From NCBI GenBank assembly GCA_020851035.1, contig JADZDM010000021.1, positions 248,001 to 312,000 of the forward strand: 64,000 bases of DNA, written 5' to 3'. Made by a program: the position numbers and the translations under genes. The stretch comes from Gemmatimonadaceae bacterium. Its GTDB lineage: Bacteria; Gemmatimonadota; Gemmatimonadetes; Gemmatimonadales; Gemmatimonadaceae. Positions 1 through 10,500 of the stretch are shown piece after piece (the stretch's first letter is position 1; the number at the start of each line of letters is the position of its first letter). The notes beneath the pieces are model-generated. The model saw only the letters and a program-made list of their open reading frames with translations. It did no database searches and was not told the DNA's origin.

Positions 1-417
1 CGCGCTGACTCTGAGTCAGGTTCCTCCAGGTACGACACACGAGTCCGACTCTGAGTCGCGATCCGACGATTGACTCGGAGTCCTTTGCCGGTACGGCGTC
101 GGCAGCCCGCCGCATCATTTCCCGGCACGCGTATCGAAATCGTGCTCGATGCGCGCAGGACTCTGAGTCGCGACCGGACGGCTGACTCGGAGTCCTTTCC
201 CAGTACGGAGAACGGGTCCCGCCGCATCAATCCTCGGCAAGAGCATCGAAATCGCGCTCGATGCGCACATGACTCCGAGTCGCGAGCGGACGCCTGACTC
301 GGAGTCCTTTGCCGCACGGCTGTCACCGCGCCTTGGCGCCCACCGACGCATTGACCGCACCGATCGCCCGCCGCTCCGGACGACTCCCGCTGCCGGCGGC
401 CACACCGCCGCCCCCCC
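1..417. repeat. 112-bp tandem repeats carrying GACTCNGAGTC palindromes
   Basis: A tandem array with an exact 112-bp period. Copies start at 47, 159 and 271; the third decays after about 318. Each copy holds two 11-bp palindromes GACTCNGAGTC 25 bp apart (47-57 and 72-82; 159-169 and 184-194; 271-281 and 296-306). One more out-of-register site lies at 7-17. Between the palindrome pairs the copies share a diverged stretch containing ATCGAAATCG. The period is not a multiple of three and the open frames here have no protein-like character, so the block is non-coding. It continues to the window edge, so its full length is unknown. It lies just 3' of the esterase gene. Confidence 0.85.
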
Positions 418-1644
418 CTACCGGAACACCCGCGGCGCAAAGTCCGCCAGGTAGTCCCGCCAGTTCAGCCACGTGTGCCCACCCGCACTCTCGTGGTACC
501 TGTACGTCACCCCCGCCCGGTCGAGCACCGCACGCGTCGGCGCCACGGTGCGGTACAGGAAGTCGTCCGACCCCATCGCGTAGTACACCAGCCGGAACGC
601 CTCCGCCCCTGACGCACCACGGCGCAGCGCCGCCGCATTCCGCGCCTCGTACGCCCGCGCCTGCGTGGTGTCGATCAGCCCCATGCTGAACACGCCCACG
701 TACGCGAACCGGTCCGGGCGCGTGAGGCCGAAGTTCAGCGTGTGCGCGCCACCCATCGACAGGCCCGCCATCGCCCGCTCCGTGCGACCGGTCAGGGCGC
801 GGAAGTTGGCCTCGACATAGGGGATCACGTCGGTGTGCAGGTCGGCACCGAAGTCGGTGTTCACCAGCATGTCGGCCCCCGGGCGCTCCGGCGTGTGCCC
901 GAACGGCATCACCACGATCATCGGACGCGCCGTCCCGGCGGCGATGAGGTTGTCGAGGATGTAGTGCGCATGCCCCACCGAGGTCCAGCTGTCGTCGCTG
1001 TCACCGGCACCGTGCACGAGATACAAGACCGGATACCGCTCGCTGCCACGCAGGTAGCCGGGCGGCGTGTACACATGCGCGCGCCGCTTCACCTTCAGCG
1101 TCGAGGACCAGTACTCCACCGTGCTCACCGCACCGTGCGGTACCGCGGGATCCCACGCCTGGAACGCCCCCGCCGCACCGGGCACCTCGAGCACGGAATT
1201 CGTGCCCCGGTACTCCTCGGAGAATCGCGTCGCGTGCGGATCCGGTACCCGCGCCCCGTTCACGCTGAAGTTGTAGCGGTACGTGCCAGCCCCCACCGGC
1301 ACCGCCGTCGTGCCGCTCCAGAGCCCCAGCGCATCCTTCGTGAGCGACAGGCCCGCTGGACCACCCCCCATCCCCATCGGGATCGCCGGCCCGACGTCGC
1401 TGCTCGTGACCGACACGCTCGCCGCCTCCGGCGCGCAGAGGCGGAACGTCACCCGTCCATCCGCCAGCACCTCCGTGGCGCGATAGGTCGCCGGCGGCGC
1501 GAACATCCCCTGCGGCAGGCAGCTCGCCGCACGTGCCGGCGGTGCCGTGGGCTGGGCGTGCACCGCCGACACGGCGGCGGTCGCGAGCGCACCCAGCAGG
1601 AGACCCAGCACCGGACGACGGGACAACAGCAGCTCGTGCGACAT
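418..1644 (-). CDS. secreted esterase, CBM48-like plus esterase D/feruloyl-esterase fold
   Basis: 408 residues with an N-terminal signal peptide (about 1-31, ending near VHA-QP). Residues about 45-155 look like a CBM48/early-set beta-sandwich, as in bacterial feruloyl and carbohydrate esterases. The C-terminal half is an alpha/beta hydrolase of the esterase D (PF00756) type. The nucleophile elbow is GLSMGG with Ser296; likely partners are Asp360/361 in GSDDF and His390 in GGHTW. It should remove ester substituents from polysaccharide or lignocellulose-like substrates outside the cytoplasm; the substrate cannot be told. The start was placed at the methionine just before the signal peptide rather than at the far upstream end of the open frame. 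It ends at the edge of the tandem-repeat block. Confidence 0.85.
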   Translation of the reverse strand: MSHELLLSRRPVLGLLLGALATAAVSAVHAQPTAPPARAASCLPQGMFAPPATYRATEVLADGRVTFRLCAPEAASVSVTSSDVGPAIPMGMGGGPAGLSLTKDALGLWSGTTAVPVGAGTYRYNFSVNGARVPDPHATRFSEEYRGTNSVLEVPGAAGAFQAWDPAVPHGAVSTVEYWSSTLKVKRRAHVYTPPGYLRGSERYPVLYLVHGAGDSDDSWTSVGHAHYILDNLIAAGTARPMIVVMPFGHTPERPGADMLVNTDFGADLHTDVIPYVEANFRALTGRTERAMAGLSMGGAHTLNFGLTRPDRFAYVGVFSMGLIDTTQARAYEARNAAALRRGASGAEAFRLVYYAMGSDDFLYRTVAPTRAVLDRAGVTYRYHESAGGHTWLNWRDYLADFAPRVFR

Positions 1645-1789
1645 GGTTGGCGCCAGCGGGAATCGAAGTCGGAAGGCGGAACCGCGCGGATCGGCGCGGT
1701 CACGGGAGATGCCTGCACAGTAGTGGCGAGTCCCATTCGGCGGGGCCCGCGCCGGTCGCGCACGGTACGGCCGTCGGACCGAGCCCGCA

Positions 1790-2671
1790 TCACACCAGCG
1801 CGAGTCGCTCCCGCAGCCAGGTCGCGACGCGCGGCGCATCACCCGCCCCGATCCCGTGCGTGATCACGGGTGCCTGCACCCCTGCCCCGGCCAGCGCCTG
1901 GAAGAACGCGTCGAAGTCCACCAGGCCATCGCCCGGCGCCACCACCGACCCGTCGGCACCACGGTCCTTCGCGTGCACCAGCACGATCGCGCCGGCCAGC
2001 AGCTCCACGGCCGCCGCCAGCCGGTCGCGTCGCTCGGCATCCGGCGCCGTCAGCACCGGCCCCACCAGGTTCGCCGGGTCGAGGATGATGCCGATCCTCG
2101 CATCGCCACGCTCGTCGAGCAGCCGCCGCGCCGACACGGCGCCGTCCACCACGTTGCCTGGCTCCGGCTCGATCGCCACCTGCACGCCGTGCGCAGGGAG
2201 CACCGCGAGCACGGCGTCGAGGCTGTCGTGCAGCGCGCGCCACGCCGCCACACCGGCGTTGTCCGGGTGCCAGGCCCACTGGTCCGCCCGGTTCCGGCTA
2301 CCCGAGCAGAGCGTGAGCACGGGAATGTGCAGCGCGCCGGCCACCCCGCCGAGCGTCGAGAGCGCGCGGATGCCGGCGTCCCGCACCGCCGCCTCTGGAT
2401 GGATCAGGTTGCAGGTGGCCGACAGCGCCGCCAGCGACACGCCGGTCCCACGCACGGCCTCCTGCAGCGCGGTCACCGCCGGCGCCGGCACGGACTCCGG
2501 CAACGAGCCGAGTCCGGAACAGGCCATGTTGTACTGCGCACACACGTAGCCTGCCGCGCGCACCTGCCGCAGCACATCGCGCGGCGTGGCGCCGACGAAG
2601 GTCTTCGCGAAGATGCCCAGTGCCGGCACCGTGTTCGCCGCACGCGCCCCACGCGCGTCAGACAGGCCCAT
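1790..2671 (-). CDS. sugar phosphate isomerase/epimerase (xylose isomerase-like TIM barrel)
   Basis: 293 residues, family PF01261 (AP endonuclease 2/xylose-isomerase-like TIM barrel). Typical segments are visible: an early GYVCAQYNM strand, the acidic metal-site segments VAIEPEPGN and IILDPANL, and VHAKDR followed by GLVDFDAFF. The start MGLSDARG overlaps the 3' end of the upstream oxidoreductase gene by 14 nt, so the two are probably co-translated. A Gfo/Idh/MocA dehydrogenase paired with such an isomerase usually handles inositol or modified sugars; the substrate is unknown. It is cytosolic with no signal peptide. Confidence 0.85.
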   Translation of the reverse strand: MGLSDARGARAANTVPALGIFAKTFVGATPRDVLRQVRAAGYVCAQYNMACSGLGSLPESVPAPAVTALQEAVRGTGVSLAALSATCNLIHPEAAVRDAGIRALSTLGGVAGALHIPVLTLCSGSRNRADQWAWHPDNAGVAAWRALHDSLDAVLAVLPAHGVQVAIEPEPGNVVDGAVSARRLLDERGDARIGIILDPANLVGPVLTAPDAERRDRLAAAVELLAGAIVLVHAKDRGADGSVVAPGDGLVDFDAFFQALAGAGVQAPVITHGIGAGDAPRVATWLRERLALV

Positions 2672-3734
2672 CGACCGCGCCCAGGGCCACGCGCCGTCCG
2701 CTGGCCGCCGACTGCATGATGGCGACCATCGCCCGCACCGAGGCCACACCATCATCGATGCCGGCCGCCCCGGTGCCGGTCACGTCACCACCGGCCAGCA
2801 GCGCGTCGGCAAAGGCCTCGAGCTGGCGGCGGTACACGTGGGCATCGGCACCCAGCGGCCGCGTGAACGACGCGTCGTGCTCGCGGAAGATCTCCACCTC
2901 CGATGAGCGGAACAGCCACGGGTTGTGCGTCTTCGCCAGCACGCTGCCGAACTCGCCGTACACCTGCACCCCCTCGTGCCAGTCCATGCGTACCGCCACG
3001 GTGAGGTCCAGGTGGCCGGCGGCGCCGTTCGCGAACTCGGTGTCGATGAACCAGCAGCGCGCGCCGAACTTCTCGGTGAGGCGCGCCGTCACGGCAGTGA
3101 TCTCACCACAGAAGAAGCGCGCCGTGTCCACCAGGTGGCTGCCGTGCGCCAGCATGTGATAGCGCGCCAGGTCCGACTTCGGGTCCACCGCGGGCTTGCG
3201 GGCCAGCGCACTGCGCACGAGCAGCGGCTGCACCGCGTCGGTCACGGCGTAGCGATGGGTGGAGTCACAGTACCAGCCACGGTACGCCAGCATCGCACCC
3301 ATCTCACGCTGCACGAACGCGCGCGCCGCCTGCAGGCCGGGATCGAAGCGCTTCATGTGGCCGACCATCACCTGCCGCCCCTGCATGCGCGCCTCGTCAC
3401 GCAGCGCCAGCACCTCCGCCACCGAGACACCGAGCGGCTTCTCGCAGAGCACGTGCTTGCCGGCGCGCAGCGCCTGGATCGCGGCCGGCACGTGCAGCGC
3501 GTCGGCCACGGCGATGATCACGGCGTCCACCACCGGGTCCGCGAGCATGGCGTCGTAGCTGGTGTAGCCCACCGCTGCGCCATGCGTCGTGGCCATGCGG
3601 GCCACCAGGTCGGGGGCCACGTCGCAGATGGCGTGCAGCGTGGCGTTGCGCGCCTTGGTGCAGCTCTCGAAGTGTGCGGCCTGCGCGATCGGCCCGCAGC
3701 CAAGCACGCCGATGTTGATCCGTCGGGCGCTCAT
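2658..3734 (-). CDS. Gfo/Idh/MocA family NAD(P)-dependent oxidoreductase
   Basis: 358 residues. The N-terminal Rossmann fold carries GVLGCGPIAQ (residues 9-18) for NAD(P), and the family motif EKP is at residues 98-100 (CEKPLGVS). The C-terminal part is the usual alpha/beta substrate domain. It likely oxidises or reduces a sugar, inositol or other polyol in the cytosol. It is first gene of a pair with the sugar isomerase. The start is the ATG immediately before ARRINIGVLG; there is no good Shine-Dalgarno sequence, and a GTG lies one codon upstream. It is divergent from the ABC transporter operon, across 236 bp in which no clear promoter could be picked out. Confidence 0.88.
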   Translation of the reverse strand: MSARRINIGVLGCGPIAQAAHFESCTKARNATLHAICDVAPDLVARMATTHGAAVGYTSYDAMLADPVVDAVIIAVADALHVPAAIQALRAGKHVLCEKPLGVSVAEVLALRDEARMQGRQVMVGHMKRFDPGLQAARAFVQREMGAMLAYRGWYCDSTHRYAVTDAVQPLLVRSALARKPAVDPKSDLARYHMLAHGSHLVDTARFFCGEITAVTARLTEKFGARCWFIDTEFANGAAGHLDLTVAVRMDWHEGVQVYGEFGSVLAKTHNPWLFRSSEVEIFREHDASFTRPLGADAHVYRRQLEAFADALLAGGDVTGTGAAGIDDGVASVRAMVAIMQSAASGRRVALGAVDGPV

Positions 3735-3970
3735 CACGATCGGAGGTGGGCGTGTGGGATCACGCGCGAATCCTACCCCGCCGCGGCCGGCACGCGAACC
3801 TGCGCCCCCCCCGCACGCGAAGACCGACCGAGGAACAGTCGAGCTCGCCTGTGACACCGCCCGCGCGGTGACCCGATGCGCCGCTCGGTCGTTCTGGGAC
3901 GTGCAGGCGCCCACCCGCGCCCGCCGCAGTCGGCTGACGGCCCCACCCGGACGAACCGAGACTCACGGTC

Positions 3971-5623
3971 ATGCGACCCACCCCCCATCGCGCAGTTGCG
4001 CGCGCCGCGGCGGCACTCCTGTGCGCGCTCGCCTTCACGCGCTGTTCCCCGTCCGGCGAGACCTCGTCGGCGTCGCGCAACAGCGTGATCACGATCGCCA
4101 CCGCCGTCGATGCCGACGCGCTCATCCCCCCGCTGGTCGGCAGCACCCAGGGCAAGCAGGCGGTGGACATGCTGTTCGACTTCCTGGCCGAGGCGAAGAC
4201 CCCGATCGTCACCATCGGCGACGCCGGCTTCGGGCCGCAGCTCGCCTCCCGGTGGACCTGGGCCCCCGACTCGCTCTCGATCGCCTTCAGCATCGACCCG
4301 CGCGCCCGCTGGCACGACGGGACCCCGGTCCGGGCGAAGGACGTCGCGTTCTCGTTCGCCCTCTTCACCGACCCGGTCGTCGCGTCCATGCACGCCGGCA
4401 ACTTCACCGGCATCGACTCGGTCACGGTGCGCGACTCGCTCACCGCCGTGGTCTGGTGGCATGCGCGGCACCCGGAGCAGTTCTTCCAGGTCGCGTACAA
4501 CCTCGCCATCATGCCGGAGCACCTGCTGGGCACGGTGCCGCGCGATTCGCTGCTGCGCTCCCCCTTCGCCGACCACCCGGTCGGGTCGGGGCGCTATCGC
4601 TTCACCTCGTGGACGCGCCAGGGCACGCTGATGTTCGAGGCCGACACTGCCAACTACCGTGGCGCGCCGGCCGCCTCCCGCCTGATCTGGGTGGTGGCCG
4701 CAGACCCCACCGCGGCCAGCCTCAGCGTGCTCGCGGGGCAGGCCGACGTGCTGGAGTCGGTGCGCGGGGACGCGTACACACAGGTCCGGAAGTCCACCAC
4801 GGCGCGTGCCGTGGAGTACGAGTCGCTGGACTACGCCTACATGCTCCTGAACCACGAGCGGACGGTGGCCGGCGCGCGGCGGCTCTTCGCCGACCGTGCC
4901 CTGCGCGTCGCGCTCACGCAGGCGGTGGACCGCGCAGCGATCGTCGCCAACGCCCTCGATTCGCTCGGCCGCGTGGCGCTCGGCCCGTTCACCCGGGCCA
5001 CCGATGGCGTGGACACCACGATGCGCCAGATCGCCCTCGACACCGCCGCCGCCGGCCGCGCACTCGATGCGCTGGGCTGGACACGCGCCACCGGTGACTC
5101 CCTGCGGCGCCGGGCCGGTCGGCCGCTGCAATTCACGCTGATGGTGCCGGCCGCCAGCACCACCCGCAAGCGTGTGGCCGTGCTGCTCCAGGCCCAGTTC
5201 CGCGCACTCGGCATTGCCGTGGAGGTGGACGCGGTGGAGGCGCAGGTCTACGCCGCGCGGCTGGGGAAGGGTGACTTCGACGCCGCCCTCAACGCCTGGC
5301 GCACCGACCCGAGCCCGGCGACCATCCGCCAGGTCTGGGCCACCGCGCGCGGCAGCGACGTGCAGGCCAACTACGGCCGCTACTCCAACCCGCGCTTCGA
5401 CGCCGCCACGGACAGCGCCGCTACGACCTTCGATCCGGCCCGGCGGCGCGCCCTCTACCGGCGCGCCTACCAGGACATCGTGGATGATGCGGCGGCGATC
5501 TGGCTCTACGAGCCGCGCAACTTTGCCGCCATCAGCACCCGCGTGACACCGGTCGGGATGCGTGCCGACGCGTGGTGGGCGGCGCTCCCGCGCTGGCAGG
5601 TGTCCGGGGCCGGCGCGCGCTGA
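3971..5623 (+). CDS. ABC transporter substrate-binding protein, peptide/nickel (SBP_bac_5) type
   Basis: 550 residues, the usual length for DppA/OppA-type proteins. The N-terminus is an export signal ending FTRC-SPSGE: a possible lipoprotein site, although Arg at -1 departs from the lipobox consensus. SBP_bac_5 features include FDFLAEAK near the start, WHDGTPVRAKDVAFSF, and VEYESLDYAYMLLN followed by LRVALTQAVDRAAIV. It would bind peptides or similar solutes in the periplasm and deliver them to the two permeases encoded immediately downstream (9-nt gap). No clear Shine-Dalgarno sequence precedes the ATG. Confidence 0.9.
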   Translation: MRPTPHRAVARAAAALLCALAFTRCSPSGETSSASRNSVITIATAVDADALIPPLVGSTQGKQAVDMLFDFLAEAKTPIVTIGDAGFGPQLASRWTWAPDSLSIAFSIDPRARWHDGTPVRAKDVAFSFALFTDPVVASMHAGNFTGIDSVTVRDSLTAVVWWHARHPEQFFQVAYNLAIMPEHLLGTVPRDSLLRSPFADHPVGSGRYRFTSWTRQGTLMFEADTANYRGAPAASRLIWVVAADPTAASLSVLAGQADVLESVRGDAYTQVRKSTTARAVEYESLDYAYMLLNHERTVAGARRLFADRALRVALTQAVDRAAIVANALDSLGRVALGPFTRATDGVDTTMRQIALDTAAAGRALDALGWTRATGDSLRRRAGRPLQFTLMVPAASTTRKRVAVLLQAQFRALGIAVEVDAVEAQVYAARLGKGDFDAALNAWRTDPSPATIRQVWATARGSDVQANYGRYSNPRFDAATDSAATTFDPARRRALYRRAYQDIVDDAAAIWLYEPRNFAAISTRVTPVGMRADAWWAALPRWQVSGAGAR

Positions 5624-5632
5624 CGCGCGGCG

Positions 5633-6619
5633 ATGGCCACCTTCCTCGTACGCCGGCTGCTGCACGCCGTGGCGGTGATGGTCGTCGCGGTCACGCTCGG
5701 CTTCGCGCTGGTGCACCTCGCCCCCGGCGACGCGCTGACGGGGGACGTCACGCAGGCCGGTCGCAGCGCCGAGGCGCAGGCACGCCTGCGCGCCCGTGCA
5801 GGGCTCGACCAGCCGCTGCCGACGCAGTACCGGCGCTTCGTCGGCGCCGCGCTGCGCGGTGACCTCGGCCACTCGCTCATCACCGACCAGCCGGTCGTGC
5901 GCATCCTCGGCGGCGCACTCCGCAACAGCCTCACCCTCGCCGGCTGCGGGCTGCTCGCCGCCGTGGCACTCGGGCTGGTGATCGGCAGTGCACAGGGATG
6001 GCGCCCGCGGCAGCGCACGTTCCGGCTGCTGGGCCGCGCGCTGACGGCGCTCTACGCCGTGCCGGAGTTCGTGCTCGCCATCTCGCTCATCGGGCTGCTC
6101 GCCTACGGCGCACGGTGGTTCCCGGTGGGCGGCATGCACGATCCCGTCACGCACCTCGTCGGCACGCCGGCCGAGCGGCTCGCCGATGCGCTGCGCCACC
6201 TCGTGCTGCCCACGCTGACGCTCGCCCTGGGCTGGGGCGCCGCAGTGGCCCGGCAGCAGCGGGTGGCCGTGGGCGAGTGCGCCGGCCAGGACTTCATCCG
6301 CACCGCCCGCGCCAAGGGACGCAGCGACGTCGCGGTGCTCACGCGCCACGCCCTGCCCACCACGGTGGCGCCGTTCGTGACCGTGATCGGGCTGATGCTG
6401 CCGGCGATGGTGGGCGGGTCGGTGATCGTGGAGGTGGTCTTCGCCTGGCCGGGCCTCGGCGCCGAAGTCGTGCACGCCGTGGCGCAGCGTGACGCGCCCG
6501 TGGTGAGCGGTGCCATCGTCGTCATCTCGCTCCTGGTGGCTGGCAGCAGCCTGCTGATCGACTTCGCCGTGCGCCTGGCCGATCCGCGCCAGCGCACCGC
6601 CGGCGGCAGCGATGCGTGA
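5633..6619 (+). CDS. ABC transporter permease, DppB/OppB type
   Basis: 328 residues with the DppB-type layout: an N-terminal helix (FLVRRLLHAVAVMVVAVTLG), a periplasmic loop, then five membrane helices. The EAA loop that docks the ATPase reads DFIRTARAKGRSDVAVL and is followed by a typical WPGLG segment. It is second gene of the transporter operon and overlaps the next permease gene by 8 nt. It should form the membrane channel as a heterodimer with that protein. Confidence 0.92.
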   Translation: MATFLVRRLLHAVAVMVVAVTLGFALVHLAPGDALTGDVTQAGRSAEAQARLRARAGLDQPLPTQYRRFVGAALRGDLGHSLITDQPVVRILGGALRNSLTLAGCGLLAAVALGLVIGSAQGWRPRQRTFRLLGRALTALYAVPEFVLAISLIGLLAYGARWFPVGGMHDPVTHLVGTPAERLADALRHLVLPTLTLALGWGAAVARQQRVAVGECAGQDFIRTARAKGRSDVAVLTRHALPTTVAPFVTVIGLMLPAMVGGSVIVEVVFAWPGLGAEVVHAVAQRDAPVVSGAIVVISLLVAGSSLLIDFAVRLADPRQRTAGGSDA

Positions 6620-7415
6620 GGCGCGCCTGTCCCGCGGCGCGGTGGCGCTCGTGCTGGTGGCGGCGGCGGCGGCGCTCGCCCCGTGGCTCGCCCCGTACGA
6701 CCCCGCCGCACAACTCGACATCGTGCGCCTCAAGAACGCCGCGCCATCGGCCGCACACTGGCTGGGCACCGATCCGTACGCGCGCGACGTGCTCAGCCGC
6801 GCGGTCTTCGGCGCGCGCACGTCGCTCAGCGTGGCGGCCATCGCCACCGCACTCGCCACCGTGATCGGCGGCCTGTGGGGCACCTGCGCCGCACTGGCGG
6901 GCGACCGCCTCGGCGACGGGCTGATGTCGGTGGTGGACGTGGTGCGCAGCCTCCCCCGGATGCTCCTCTTCCTTGGCGTCGCGGTGCTGCTCGGCCCCCT
7001 CGGGACCGTCACGCTGGCGCTGGTGCTCGGCGCCACCGCGTGGACGGGCACCAGCCGCCTGGTGTACGTGCTCGTGCGCGAGATCAGCGCGCGGCCGTTC
7101 GTGGAGGCAGCGCGGTCGATCGGCGCCTCGCGCTGGCGCCTGCTGCAGCGCCACGTGCTGCCGCAGCTGGTGCAGCCGATGGCGGCGTCGGGGGCGCTCC
7201 TGCTGGCCGACATCCTCGCCGTGGAGTCCAGTCTGTCGTTCATCGGCCTCGGCGTCCGGCCGCCGGCTGCGAGCTGGGGCGGCATGCTGCAGGACGGGCT
7301 GCCCTACCTCCGATCGGCCTGGTGGCTGACGGCGGTCCCCTCGGCACTGCTGGTCGCCACCGTGCTCGGTGCGGCCGCCGTGGCCGACCGCCTGGAACGC
7401 CGCCGAGCGCTGTGA
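6612..7415 (+). CDS. ABC transporter permease, DppC/OppC type
   Basis: 267 residues, a little short for DppC. The typical N-terminal segment LAPYDPAAQ precedes HWLGTDPYARDVLSR, the DppC hallmark. The EAA loop reads PFVEAARSIGASRWRLL, and a C-terminal SFIGLGVRPPAASWG segment matches the family. The start overlaps the DppB stop by 8 nt, pointing to translational coupling. No DppD/DppF-type ATPase gene follows; the next gene is an unrelated signalling protein, so the ATPase must come from elsewhere in the genome. Confidence 0.92.
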   Translation: MREARLSRGAVALVLVAAAAALAPWLAPYDPAAQLDIVRLKNAAPSAAHWLGTDPYARDVLSRAVFGARTSLSVAAIATALATVIGGLWGTCAALAGDRLGDGLMSVVDVVRSLPRMLLFLGVAVLLGPLGTVTLALVLGATAWTGTSRLVYVLVREISARPFVEAARSIGASRWRLLQRHVLPQLVQPMAASGALLLADILAVESSLSFIGLGVRPPAASWGGMLQDGLPYLRSAWWLTAVPSALLVATVLGAAAVADRLERRRAL

Positions 7416-7539
7416 CGGGCACGGCGCGTCGGGAGTCCTTCAGCGGTCGAGACTCTGCCCCGATGCCCCCGGGTGCAGCCGGTTGCCCGCCCCCCCAGGT
7501 GCGACCCGCCGCGCGCACGACCCCGCCCCGTCCCCGCCC

Positions 7540-10500
7540 ATGAACGACACGACCGATCCAGCGCCGGATTTCCGCTCGTCCGGTGCCCATGCACTGGTCG
7601 ACGGGGAACTCGTGGCGGCTGGGGAGACGGAGTCGGTCGAGTCCCTGATCGCCGCCGGGCAGGCGCATGAACAGGGGGGTGAGACGGCGCTCGCGCGGGA
7701 GGCCTACCGGCGGGCGCTGGGCCAGCTCGATGGTGACCTGGAGGCGCGCCGCCGGGTGTCGGTGCTGCGCTGGATCGCGCGCACCCACCAGGCCGACGCC
7801 GCCTATGACCAGGCGCTGGAGTCGCTCGACGCCGCCGAGCAGCTTGCCACGGCGATCGCGGACCGCGCCGGCTTCGGGCACTGCCGCAACGTGCGCGCCA
7901 ACATCTCCTGGCAGCGCGGTGACCTGGACGGCGCTGTGGCGCTCTACACCTCGGCCCTGGACGCGGCCCACGAGGTGCGCGACGCCCACCTCGCCGCCGT
8001 CGCGTCACAGAACCTGGGCGTGGTGGCCAGTGCGCGCGGCGCGTTCGACCAGGCGTTCCACCACTACCGCGCGAGCATCGCGGCCTACCGCTCGCTGGGG
8101 CACCCGCGGGACACCGCGATCGCGCAGAACAACCTCGGGCGGCTCTACCTCGACCAGGGGGACTGCGACGCCGCCGAGGTGGAGCTGACGGAGGCACACA
8201 CGCTGGCGCTGTCGGTGGGCGACGTGAACACCGCCACCATGATCGAGATCAACCTCGCCGATGCCTGGCACCAGCGGGGCGACTGCACGCAGGCGCGTGC
8301 GCTCTGCCGGCAGGCGCAGTCGCGGCTGGCGCCGAACGGCGACACCCACGCCGACGGCGAGGTGCAGAAGCTGCTCGGCGCCATCGCCATCGCCTGCCAC
8401 GATCCCGAGGCGGCGGAGCGGCATTTCGTGCGCGCCGAGGAGATCGCCGCCCGGCGCGAGGACCTGCTGCTGCGCGCACAGATCGCGCGTGAGCGCGCGG
8501 AGCTGTACCGCGGACAGGGGCGCACCCGCGAGCTGCTGCAGTCGCTGAACGGCGCCCACCAGCTCTTCACGCAGCTGCGCGCCAACCAGCAGATGGCGGC
8601 GGTGACGGCGCTGATCCGGCGGCTCGAGCGGGACGTGCTCGAGGTGGTGCGGAAGTGGGGCGAGTCGATCGAGGAGAAGGACGCCTACACGCAGGGGCAC
8701 TGCGAGCGCGTCGCCGACCTTGCCTGCGCCCTCGCCCGCCGCGCCGGCGTGGAGGAGGACATGATCTTCTGGTTCCGCATCGGGGCGCTGCTGCACGACG
8801 TGGGCAAGATCGTGATCTCGTCCGAGATCCTGAACAAGACCGACGGGCTCACCCCCGACGAATGGGACGTCATGAAGCTGCATCCCGGCGCCGGGGCGGA
8901 CATCCTGCGCGAGATCAACTTCCCGTACGACGTGAATGCCATCGTGCGGCACCACCACGAGAACTGGGACGGCACCGGCTACCCCGACGCGCTCGGCGGC
9001 GAGCGGATCCCGCTCTGGGCGCGCATCGTCTGCCTGGCCGACGTGTACGACGCGCTCACCTCCGACCGCAGCTACAAGCAGGCGCTGCCCCACGAGGCGG
9101 CCATCGAGGTGATGCGCAACGACGTGCGCCGGCAGTTCGACCCGGCGCTCTTCGCGCTCTTCGAGGACATCGCGCGCACCTCGGCACCGCGCACGGTGGA
9201 GGGCGCCGCGCCGCGCCGGCCCGACGCACGCGTCACCGACAGCGCCGCGCCGCTGGACGACCTCACCGGCCTCGTGCTGCGCAAGGGATTCCTCGCCCAG
9301 GCCACGCAGGTGCTCGACGAGGCCGCCACGCGCGCGCAGTCGGTGTCACTCGCGGTCATCGACGTCGATCACTTCAAGTCGGTGAACGATACCTTCGGGC
9401 ACCTGCAGGGCGACGACGTCCTCCGGTCGGTGGCGGGACTGCTGCGCGACTCGGTGCGGCGGCAGGACATCGTCGGGCGTTACGCCGGCGACGAGTTCGT
9501 GCTGCTCTTCCCCGACACGCCGCTGGCCGAGGCCCGGCAGCTCGCCGAGCGACTGTGCGAGGCGGTGGCCGCCAACCGGCTCGCGATCCGCGAACGGCGC
9601 GAGGGCACCATCGGCGTCACGCTCTCGATCGGCGTCGCGACCGCGGATGCCGGCGAGTCGGACCTGGAGGCCGTCTTCGCCGCCGCCGACCGCGCGCTCT
9701 ACCTCGCGAAGCGCCGCGGCCGGAATCAGGTGGCGAGTGCCACCGAGGCGGATGGCGAGACCCAGAAGGCGACGCTGCGGTTCGACCGGTTCGTGGGCCG
9801 CGTGCGCGAACTGCGCAGCCTCCTCGCGCAGCTCGAGCATGCCTGCGCCGGCCGGCCGCGGCTGGTGGCGATCGTCGGCGAGGCCGGCATCGGCAAGACC
9901 TCGCTGGTGCGGCAGCTCCAGCCCGAGGTGCGCCTGCGCGGCGGCACGATGGTGTTCGGCCGCTGCCTCGCCAGCGACGTGAAGCCGCCGTACGGTGCCT
10001 GGGCGGAGGTGATCACGGCCATCCACGCCCTCGGCATCGTGCCGCCGCGGGAGTGGAAGGAGTTGCCACGCCTCGTGCCGGCGCTCGGCGCCGCGACCGA
10101 CCAGGCGTCACCGGCGGGCAGCAAGTACGCCCTCCTCGCCGAGGTGGCCGAGTACCTGCGCGAGGCGAGCGCGGTGGCTCCGCTCACGGTGGTGCTCGAC
10201 GACGTGCAGTGGGCCGACAGCTCCACCTGGGATGCCACGGAGTACGTGCGGCACAACCTCAGCGACGAGAAGCTGCTGATCTGCATGACGATGCGGTCGG
10301 AGGACCTGGCCGGCATCGCCGAGCGCCGTCGCCACCTCTCGCGTGACGAGCGGTTCAGCGACCTGGCGCTCAACCGGTTCTCGCCCGACGAGCTCTCGTC
10401 GTGGCTGGAGACGATCCTGCACCAGGGCGAGATCGCCCGCGAGTTCCTGCGCTTCATCCACACCTACACCGAGGGCAACCCGCTGCTGGTGGTGCACGTG

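Noticed and set aside
70-454. Small open frames in the tandem-repeat block
   Set aside because: The 112-bp period shifts the frame each copy, so no protein repeat is preserved.
3773-7285. 1170-residue open frame on the minus strand
   Set aside because: Antisense to the ABC transporter operon, whose frames carry strong family motifs.
7433-7453. Another copy of the GACTCNGAGTC array (GAGTC...GACTC)
   Set aside because: The half-sites are far apart and in the opposite order; no flanking repeat similarity.
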